From JBBDRX01 sp040905245 (lineage in GTDB: Bacteria; Bacteroidota; Rhodothermia; Balneolales; Balneolaceae), in contig JBBDRX010000053.1 of assembly GCA_040905245.1 (NCBI GenBank), positions 1-39,303 on the forward strand: a stretch of 39,303 bases of DNA, in the 5' to 3' direction. Position numbers and translations under genes: made by a program. This document shows, piece by piece, positions 25,336-31,398 of this stretch. How positions within the stretch are numbered: position 1 is the stretch's first letter; the number at the start of each line of letters is the position of its first letter. The notes beneath the pieces were generated by a model, which was not told the DNA's origin, made no database searches, and saw nothing but the letters and a program-made list of their open reading frames with translations.

Positions 25336-25670
25336 CATTATCGCCATTCTCCCAGACTGGCACATAATCCCTCAATCTTTGCAACTTTTTTTCTCTCCCT
25401 CTGACAAATAAAATGTTTTTCCGTCAGAAAAAAGATTGTCTCCCAACAGGTTTACATTTTTTTTAAACTTGCTAATTAATATTATAATATTTTAACAAAA
25501 CCTGTTGTGTTTTCATTTAACGCTGCCTAACATAGTAATGGAAGAGACTCGCTATGCCATTTGTGTTCCGTGTTTTTTCCCAGACTGTAACAATCCGGCC
25601 TTCCGGGACTCTTGTAATTCAGACTGGCTAAAAACCAACAATCAATAAAAACTAAAGAAGAGGCGAAACA
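25336..25670. other. 335-bp AT-rich region before the pilin gene
   Basis: No coding frame is credible. It holds a long AT-rich core (25451-25500), a 10-bp inverted repeat around it, a 14-bp self-complementary AT stretch (25478-25491), three copies of CAGACTG (25353, 25581, 25620) and, just before the pilin ATG, AGAGG with 7-nt spacing as ribosome binding site. I could not find a convincing TTG-N20-TAnnTTTG promoter, which suggests an activator-dependent or alternative-sigma promoter. Confidence 0.55.
25444..25507. repeat. 10-bp inverted repeat flanking an AT-rich tract upstream of the pilin gene
   Basis: CAACAGGTTT (25444-25453) and AAACCTGTTG (25498-25507) are perfect reverse complements with 44 nt between them (54 bp centre to centre, about five helical turns). 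The intervening sequence is nearly pure AT. It could be a pair of operator half-sites that loop, or a cruciform-prone leader element. Confidence 0.6.
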
Positions 25671-26123
25671 ATGGGTCAACAACAATTGCTTCTCGTTATT
25701 CTTGTAACCATCATCGTGGGTATCGCGACCGTAGTTGCAATCAATACTTTTGGAGCTGCAGCAGATTCGGCAACCGTCGATGCGGTTCGGCAAGATTTGG
25801 CTACTATTGGAGCATCAGCTCAGGGATTCTATATGAAACCGGCAATGCTGGGTGGTGGGGGACGAACCTTTGATGGTAGCTCCAGTGACGCAGCTGACGG
25901 CATCACATGGGGTGATATCGCATTCGGCGGTACGGAAAACACAGACGGTAATATGCAAAATGAGAATGCCATCTACGTGATGGGTGTTCCAGCCGCTACT
26001 GATTTTACTGTAACGGCGACCGCCTTCACCAGCGATTCGACTATCATCGCTGCACGTATCTGTCCGGACGACATCATCATGGGGCAAGAAGGAGAAGCTG
26101 CGACCTCTCTGGCAGCATGCTAA
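25671..26123 (+). CDS. Type IV pilin-like protein with an unusual N-terminus (150 aa)
   Basis: The N-terminus MGQQQLLLVILVTIIVGIA gives a hydrophobic helix starting at residue 6, as in pilins after leader removal, but there is no charged leader and no Glu5. If a prepilin peptidase acts, cleavage after Gly2 would leave a two-residue leader. The C-terminal part is Gly/Ala/Thr/Ser-rich and predicted to be beta, and the only two cysteines (in ARICPDD and the last residue) could form the disulfide-bounded D-loop of type IV pilins. AGAGG precedes the ATG. The gene is directly upstream of the pilus machinery operon and has its own strong terminator, as expected for a major subunit. Pilin identity is inferred from N-terminus and context, not from a recognised family. 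Confidence 0.65.
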   Translation: MGQQQLLLVILVTIIVGIATVVAINTFGAAADSATVDAVRQDLATIGASAQGFYMKPAMLGGGGRTFDGSSSDAADGITWGDIAFGGTENTDGNMQNENAIYVMGVPAATDFTVTATAFTSDSTIIAARICPDDIIMGQEGEAATSLAAC

Positions 26124-26173
26124 CCCGGATGAAACAACTACCACGACAACTTAAAATATAGCAAACAGGATTC

Positions 26174-26194
26174 ATCTCCTTTTTTTGGGGAGAT
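26174..26194 (+). repeat. Hairpin with T7 loop in the pilin 3' UTR
   Basis: ATCTCC (26174-26179) and GGAGAT (26189-26194) form a 6-bp stem around TTTTTTTGG. It directly precedes the main terminator and may protect the 3' end of the pilin mRNA. Confidence 0.45.
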
Positions 26195-26199
26195 CGTTA

Positions 26200-26234
26200 A
26201 ACGAAAAAGGCTCCTCCACGGAGCCTTTTTCGTT
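26200..26234 (+). terminator. Strong intrinsic terminator of the pilin gene
   Basis: AACGAAAAAGGCTCC (26200-26214) pairs perfectly over 15 bp with GGAGCCTTTTTCGTT (26220-26234) around the loop TCCAC, with a T5 run in the 3' arm. It separates the pilin transcript from the machinery operon. Confidence 0.92.
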
Positions 26235-26239
26235 CTAAC

Positions 26240-26271
26240 TTGATCCTGTATCTCGAAGATACTCTATATTG
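26240..26271 (+). promoter_or_regulatory. Promoter of the pilus machinery operon
   Basis: TTG (26240-26242), a 22-nt spacer and TATATTG (26265-26271) match the local promoter pattern. It lies between the pilin terminator and the PilC-like gene, leaving a leader of about 120 nt. The spacer contains the palindrome described next. Confidence 0.6.
26248..26262. promoter_or_regulatory. Candidate operator inside the pilus promoter
   Basis: GTATCT-CGA-AGATAC is a perfect 6+3+6 palindrome lying wholly in the spacer between the -33 and -7 boxes. A dimeric repressor bound here would block RNA polymerase; a MerR-type activator also uses spacer palindromes. Confidence 0.5.
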
Positions 26272-26399
26272 GTTTACAACAAACCCATTCCGGATCGATC
26301 TCTCGGGGTTCGGTTTTTCATCAAAAAAACGTTTCCGTACGTATTCCCGGCAGATCGTTATTCGCCGGATAAACAGCTCGAAGGACAACAGACAGACGG

Positions 26400-27740
26400 A
26401 TGCCTCAATTCAGATTATCGGCAACAGCCAGATCAGGGAAACTGATCAAAAGCGAATTTGAAGCTCCCGGTAAACGGGAAGCTCAAAAACGGGTGCGTCT
26501 GCTTGCCGAAAAGCAGGGAATCACTGTGAATGAGGTTCAGCAGAAGCAGACCTACATGTACAAGGTTCAGAAAGAGGGGAAATCCGTTGTCAAGGGAGAA
26601 CAGGAGGCATTCAGCAAGGAAGAGCTGGAGCGCGCCCTTGCGCGTCTGGGATACAAGGTATTAAGTATCAATCGCAAGCTCTTTGACTTCAAGGGGAATG
26701 TTCCGCGTGAAGAGGTTGTCACATTCATCAGCCTTTCTGCAGACCTGTTGAAGCAGCAGCTTACCTTTGACGAAATTTTGACTCTCCTCTACGAGGATAC
26801 CAGCAATGCCCGGATGAGAGAGGTGATACGGGAGATCCAGAAGGATCTGAAAGACGGGAAAGAGGGAACAGAGGTGTACGGGAAGCACGAGGATGTATTC
26901 GGAAAGTTTGCCGCCTACATGCTAAGTGTTGCATCCACTTCAGGGAATATGGCACTGGTCTTTGACAGTACCGCCAAGTTTCTGGAACGGGATGCCGAAT
27001 TTAAAAAAAACCTGCGACGATCGTTAATGATGCCCACAGTAACCGTCCTGGCTGTTATCGGAACGGTTCTATTTTATGTCGGATACATTTTTCCTGCCCA
27101 GGCAGAAATGTTTGTCGAGTTCAATATTCAGCTGCCACCGATGACAGCAACAACACTGGACTGGAGTTACTGGCTTCAGGATAACTGGATCGTAATCACG
27201 CTGCTTCACGTCCTTCCCTTTGCAGGACTCTTTTTTATGGTTCGCAACCCGAAAGGAAAATTACTGTTCGACAAATATATCATCCGAATGCCGGTTATGG
27301 GGGATTTGTTGCACAAAACCAGTATCGAGATTTTTTCCCGGGTCTTTTATACCCTCTATAGCGGTTCCGGCCAGAATATCGAGGTGATCCGTGTAGCGGC
27401 AGAGGCATGTCGTAACACCTATATGGAGAAGCAGATCAAGGAGCAGGCTATTAAACGGATGCTGAAAGAGGGTGCAGGACTTATCGAAGGACTCGAAGCT
27501 ACAGGAGTATTCACCAAAACAGCTATCGGCCGTTTTCGGCTCGGTGCAGAATCGGGAGCCCTTCGCGAGAATGCCAAACAACTGGCAGAATATTACGAGA
27601 TACAGACCACCTACAAAATGGAATCTGTTATCGACATGATTAACCTGTTTATCAATCTTTTTATTATGATCGCGCTGATTGGCATTACCATTGTATCTTC
27701 TGAAGCAGCTTTGATACAACCAAACAGTGGAGGGTACTGA
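26400..27740 (+). CDS. pilC: Type IV pilus inner-membrane platform protein, PilC/GspF family (446 aa)
   Basis: PilC/GspF is the membrane platform that couples the PilB motor to pilin assembly. The two GspF domains are visible: residues about 100-225 (EEVVTFISLSADLLKQQLTF, FAAYMLSVASTSGNMALVFD) and about 290-430 (EIFSRVFYTLYSGSGQNIEV, FTKTAIGRFRLGAESGALRE). Membrane helices lie near 215-237, 262-280 and 412-438. In front, residues 1-50 and 51-98 look like two copies of the short domain that normally occurs once at the PilC N-terminus (each with an F/Y-x-A/V start, an EA/EE-rich helix and a late V-[NL]-x-[VI]). It is the first gene of the machinery operon. Confidence 0.88.
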   Translation: MPQFRLSATARSGKLIKSEFEAPGKREAQKRVRLLAEKQGITVNEVQQKQTYMYKVQKEGKSVVKGEQEAFSKEELERALARLGYKVLSINRKLFDFKGNVPREEVVTFISLSADLLKQQLTFDEILTLLYEDTSNARMREVIREIQKDLKDGKEGTEVYGKHEDVFGKFAAYMLSVASTSGNMALVFDSTAKFLERDAEFKKNLRRSLMMPTVTVLAVIGTVLFYVGYIFPAQAEMFVEFNIQLPPMTATTLDWSYWLQDNWIVITLLHVLPFAGLFFMVRNPKGKLLFDKYIIRMPVMGDLLHKTSIEIFSRVFYTLYSGSGQNIEVIRVAAEACRNTYMEKQIKEQAIKRMLKEGAGLIEGLEATGVFTKTAIGRFRLGAESGALRENAKQLAEYYEIQTTYKMESVIDMINLFINLFIMIALIGITIVSSEAALIQPNSGGY

Positions 27741-27810
27741 TTGCAGCATCTGACGAGTACAGACAAATATCTGTTTGTCAACGGTCGAATCTGATTATTC
27801 GAATATTCTA

Positions 27811-29589
27811 ATGGCTAAAACCACAACACGAAGTCATATCGGAGATCTCCTTGTAGAACAGGAGGTTATTTCAGAGGAACAGCTGAAAACAGCGCTGTCG
27901 ATCCTGGAAACCGAACCCGACAGCTCCAACCGAAGGATCGGACAGATTCTCTACCAGGATCTGAAGCTGGATCGACATCAGGTGATGAAGGAAATCGCCG
28001 AAATCTACGCTTTTGACGAGGTATTTTCGGGCCGGAAAGATCTCCCTGCCGATATAATTCAGGAGATCAAAAACCTGGTTGAGTCGATTCCGGACGATAT
28101 GTTGGAGGAGCTGGTCTATCACAAGGCCATTCCGATATCAAAATCCGGAGCCGGCATCACCATTGCTGCTGCGGATCCCGCCGACCCGCGCCTGACCTCT
28201 ATCCTGAATCAGCTGAACTATCAGCGTCTCGAGATCGCCTATTGCCGCTATGAATTGATCGATTTTATCCTTTCCAATGTCTACGAACAGAAGAATGAAT
28301 TTCTGGATCTGCTGGAGGAGATCGACTACGAAGAGGCCGATGTACAGAGCCAGAGCGATGCAAGTCTCGATGAAGAAGAGATTGATGCCGAAATCAATCA
28401 GAGTATGCTCAACTCCCTCGTTGAAGGGATGCTGGTCGAAGCTGTCCGCCAGGGGGTCAGTGATGCTCATATTATCCCTGCGGGGCCAACGACAACGGAT
28501 ATTCGGTTTCGTGTAGATGGAAAACTTCAGCTCTGGTATCAGCAAAAGGGAGTAAAACCGGAAGCGATTGCAGCGGTTGTAAAAGACAAAACCCGGAATG
28601 TGGACCGGTTTGAACGGGACAGCTCACAGGACGGGTTTATACAGCGCCTTGTCGATAACCATAATATCCGATACCGGGTCTCCATTATGCCGATGGTCGG
28701 AGCCCAGTTCGATCGCAAATTCGAATCAGTCGTGATCCGTGTTTTGGACGATCGGAATGTGATTACCGATTTAAATATACTCGGCTTGCAGGAACAGGCG
28801 AAAAACGACTTTGTCAGAGCGATTGAACGACCCTCCGGAATTGTGATTATAACCGGCCCGACGGGTAGTGGTAAATCAACGACTCTGGTAGCTGCACTCT
28901 ACTATGTTCTGGATCCTACAAAGAACGTTCTTACGGTGGAAGAGCCAGTCGAGTACCTGATTCATGGGGCCCGGCAGCTGAAGATCAGCCATAATATGGA
29001 TTTTGATATGGCTATTCGAGGAATTCTGCGCCATGACCCCGATATTGTCCTGGTGGGAGAGATTCGGGATCTGAAAACGGCTGAAATTGCTATTAAAATG
29101 GCAAATACAGGCCATCTCACCTTTTCTACACTTCATACCAATGATGCAACAAGCGCAATCTCCAGGCTCTTTAAAATGGGAGTTGAACCGTTTCTGATTG
29201 CAAATGCCGTAAACATGGTCATGGCTCAGCGGCTGGTACGGCGACTCTGCCCGAAGTGTAAAGAGGAGTATGACCCTCACCCGGAGACGCTTCGCGGTAT
29301 CGGGTTCACCGATGAAGAAATACAGAATAACACCTTCTACCGGGCAGTAGGTTGTGATCACTGCAATCAGACTGGCTATAAAGGACGAATGGGTATCCAC
29401 GAAGCGCTCTTCTTCAGCAAGGAAATCAAACGAATGATTCTTGAATCTGGTAGTGATATTGACGAAGAGACGATCAAGGAGCAAGCGATCAAGCAGGGAA
29501 TGAAAACCCTGAGAGCCTCAGGCAGAACCCGAATCATGGAAGGGACCACCTCGATTGAAGAGGTTGTTGCAATAACACTGGATGATTAA
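27811..29589 (+). CDS. pilB: Type IV pilus extension ATPase, PilB/GspE family (592 aa)
   Basis: Hexameric motor for pilus extension. N-terminal MshEN-like part: HIGDLLVEQEVISEEQLKTAL (residues 9-29) and RRIGQILYQDLKLDRHQV (about 40-57), two copies of the RLGxxL pattern that binds c-di-GMP in known family members. The ATPase core has Walker A GPTGSGKSTTL, Asp box TVEEPVEYL, Walker B DIVLVGEIRD, His box TFSTLHTNDA and the zinc tetracysteine CPKC...CDHC with GRMGIHEAL after it. I chose ATG 27811; a TTG 36 nt upstream is open but the MshEN domain begins right after the ATG. A 70-nt gap separates it from pilC. Confidence 0.92.
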   Translation: MAKTTTRSHIGDLLVEQEVISEEQLKTALSILETEPDSSNRRIGQILYQDLKLDRHQVMKEIAEIYAFDEVFSGRKDLPADIIQEIKNLVESIPDDMLEELVYHKAIPISKSGAGITIAAADPADPRLTSILNQLNYQRLEIAYCRYELIDFILSNVYEQKNEFLDLLEEIDYEEADVQSQSDASLDEEEIDAEINQSMLNSLVEGMLVEAVRQGVSDAHIIPAGPTTTDIRFRVDGKLQLWYQQKGVKPEAIAAVVKDKTRNVDRFERDSSQDGFIQRLVDNHNIRYRVSIMPMVGAQFDRKFESVVIRVLDDRNVITDLNILGLQEQAKNDFVRAIERPSGIVIITGPTGSGKSTTLVAALYYVLDPTKNVLTVEEPVEYLIHGARQLKISHNMDFDMAIRGILRHDPDIVLVGEIRDLKTAEIAIKMANTGHLTFSTLHTNDATSAISRLFKMGVEPFLIANAVNMVMAQRLVRRLCPKCKEEYDPHPETLRGIGFTDEEIQNNTFYRAVGCDHCNQTGYKGRMGIHEALFFSKEIKRMILESGSDIDEETIKEQAIKQGMKTLRASGRTRIMEGTTSIEEVVAITLDD

Positions 29590-29609
29590 TTAACAAGGAA
29601 CTCTGAATC

Positions 29610-30113
29610 ATGCCAAATGCGGATCAAAAGCCTGATGGAATGCTGCCGGACTATCTCAGGTCATTTCTGAAAACGCCTCCTCATCTTCTGAACAGTTTTC
29701 ATTATGAAGATGTGATGGATTATCTGAAGCTGGGAGAGGAAGAGCGTTTTGAAAACGGGGATCTGATCATCCAGGAAGGGAAGTCCATCAGTTGCTCCTA
29801 TATCATTGCAAGTGGTACGGTCTCCGTATGGAAAGAGGGGATTCAACTAGCACTGCTTTCCGAAGGAAACGTTATTGTGGAGTCGTTTCTTTTTCAGCGA
29901 ACCAACACTATGGACAAAATTCAGGCGGAAAGTACAGTTGTAGCCTTGAAGTTCGAACGGCACGATGTTCTGAATTTCTTCCGGAAGCGTCCGGGTAAAC
30001 TGTTTAACATCTTCACCAAGAATATTATTGAAATTCAGCAGAAAAAACTCCACAACATGAACCTTCAGGTCATTCAGCTAAAGAAAAAATTACTCGACGA
30101 AAAGAAATGGTAA
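29610..30113 (+). CDS. Cyclic-nucleotide-fold protein within the pilus operon (167 aa)
   Basis: A single CRP-type beta-roll (residues about 35-130): ERFENGDLIIQEGKSISCSY, IIASGTVSVWKEGIQLALLS, then a degenerate phosphate-binding cassette (EGNVIVESFLFQRTNTMDK) that lacks the Gly-Glu and Arg-Ala/Thr pairs needed for cAMP or cGMP. The C-terminus is a Lys-rich helix (IQLKKKLLDEKKW) and there is no helix-turn-helix. It lies 20 nt after pilB and before the PilT-like gene, and so is probably a pilus accessory or regulatory subunit rather than a transcription factor. Function unknown. Confidence 0.7.
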   Translation: MPNADQKPDGMLPDYLRSFLKTPPHLLNSFHYEDVMDYLKLGEEERFENGDLIIQEGKSISCSYIIASGTVSVWKEGIQLALLSEGNVIVESFLFQRTNTMDKIQAESTVVALKFERHDVLNFFRKRPGKLFNIFTKNIIEIQQKKLHNMNLQVIQLKKKLLDEKKW

Positions 30114-30116
30114 TCC

Positions 30117-30131
30117 GGGAGGACTCCTCCC
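30117..30131 (+). repeat. Intercistronic GC hairpin before the PilT-like gene
   Basis: GGGAGG-ACT-CCTCCC is a perfect 6-bp GC-rich stem with a 3-nt loop, starting 3 nt after the stop of the cNMP-fold gene and 22 nt before the next ATG. There is no T-run, so it is not a terminator; it may stabilise or process the mRNA. Confidence 0.5.
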
Positions 30132-30153
30132 AAAGCCTTAATTATAGCCGACT

Positions 30154-31392
30154 ATGACATCGCTGCAGATCAACGATCTAAAACAGATCACCGGAAAAGT
30201 ACTGCGTGAAATTCCATCCAGTGCTAAAGGAATCGAGCATCACATCCATGTAGGAAAGCGTATTGAAGAACTTCCGGAAGAGAACCGCATGGTATTGGAA
30301 ACCAATCTAAACCGATTGTTGATTCATATGTATTCGAATGAAGCGTCCGATATTGATCTGGGTGGACCCGGTTGCGCGGAGAAAGTATGGTATCGTATTC
30401 ACGGAGAGAAAAAACCGGCTGAACTCCCCGACTGGTTATCCGTGAAGGAGACAGACGTTCTTCTTCATAACATTATTACACCATCCCAGCGGGATTCCCT
30501 GCTGGAGAACAGAAATCTGGATTTTTCTCACTCCATAATCAACGACGAGAAACAGGCTCTTCGCTACCGTGCAGATCTCTATTTCGACCTGGAACACCTG
30601 GCACTGAACATGAGAAAAATCGATACGGAAATTCGTCCGTTCAAAGGCCTCGGCCTGCATCCGGAGATTGCGAAAGCACTCAGTTTAAAGTACTACAAAT
30701 ACGGATTAACACTTGTAACCGGAATCACCGGCTCCGGGAAATCATCAACGCTGGATACGATAATTGATGCCAACAACCGAACCGTCGATTCTCATATCGT
30801 TATTGTCGCTTCACCTGTCGAACTGATCCATCCTCCAATCCGCTCCGTAGTTCGGCATCGCGAGGTTGGAAGAGACGTTCCCGGATTCAAGGAGGGAGCG
30901 ATCCAGGCCCTGAGGCAGGACCCTGATATTATTGTTATTGGAGAGTTGAGAGACCCCGAGACTATCATGACCGCTCTTGAAATTACCGACTCTGGACACA
31001 AAACATTTGGCACCCTGCATACCTCTTCGGCGATGGAGAGTATTGAACGAATCGTTGGAGAGGTTCCACCCACTGAACAGAACCGTGTCAAAGCACGCCT
31101 GGCCGATGTCCTCACCTGTGTAATCAGCCAGAAACTGGTTCCAAGTCAGGATGGAAAGAGGGTATTGGCCAAGGAGGTACTAATGGTAACCCCATCAGTA
31201 CGCGCAGCCATACGGAATGACAATGTAAACGAGATTTACCAGATGATGGCAGAAGGCAGTGAATTGGGTATGATAACAATGGAACAGGATTTGAAGAGGC
31301 TCTATCTGACCGGTAAAATCTCAAAGGAGGAAGCACTGAACAATGCGAATAACAAAAAACGCTTTCTGCAAATCATCGAAGAGGTCGAATAG
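30154..31392 (+). CDS. pilT: PilT-like retraction ATPase with altered motifs (412 aa)
   Basis: A secretion ATPase whose core follows PilT: Walker A GITGSGKSSTL, Walker B DIIVIGELRDPET, His box FGTLHTSSAMESIERIV, then VISQKLVPSQDGKRVLAKEV as in PilT rather than PilB, and no zinc tetracysteine. Differences from canonical PilT: the Asp box, usually IEDPIE, reads VASPVE; and the C-terminal AIRNLIRE reads SVRAAIRN. The N-terminal 170 residues are longer than in PilT. It may be a specialised PilT/PilU-type motor. ATP binding should be intact; efficient retraction is uncertain. Confidence 0.8.
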   Translation: MTSLQINDLKQITGKVLREIPSSAKGIEHHIHVGKRIEELPEENRMVLETNLNRLLIHMYSNEASDIDLGGPGCAEKVWYRIHGEKKPAELPDWLSVKETDVLLHNIITPSQRDSLLENRNLDFSHSIINDEKQALRYRADLYFDLEHLALNMRKIDTEIRPFKGLGLHPEIAKALSLKYYKYGLTLVTGITGSGKSSTLDTIIDANNRTVDSHIVIVASPVELIHPPIRSVVRHREVGRDVPGFKEGAIQALRQDPDIIVIGELRDPETIMTALEITDSGHKTFGTLHTSSAMESIERIVGEVPPTEQNRVKARLADVLTCVISQKLVPSQDGKRVLAKEVLMVTPSVRAAIRNDNVNEIYQMMAEGSELGMITMEQDLKRLYLTGKISKEEALNNANNKKRFLQIIEEVE

Positions 31393-31398
31393 AATCTG

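Noticed and set aside
25251..25340. tRNA-Leu as an active integration site
   Set aside because: No integrase and no repeated tRNA 3' end are seen in the following sequence.
25357..25383. TGGCAC ... TTGC resembling a sigma-54 promoter upstream of the pilin gene
   Set aside because: The two halves are separated by 15 nt instead of about 5, so GG and GC are far from the required spacing.
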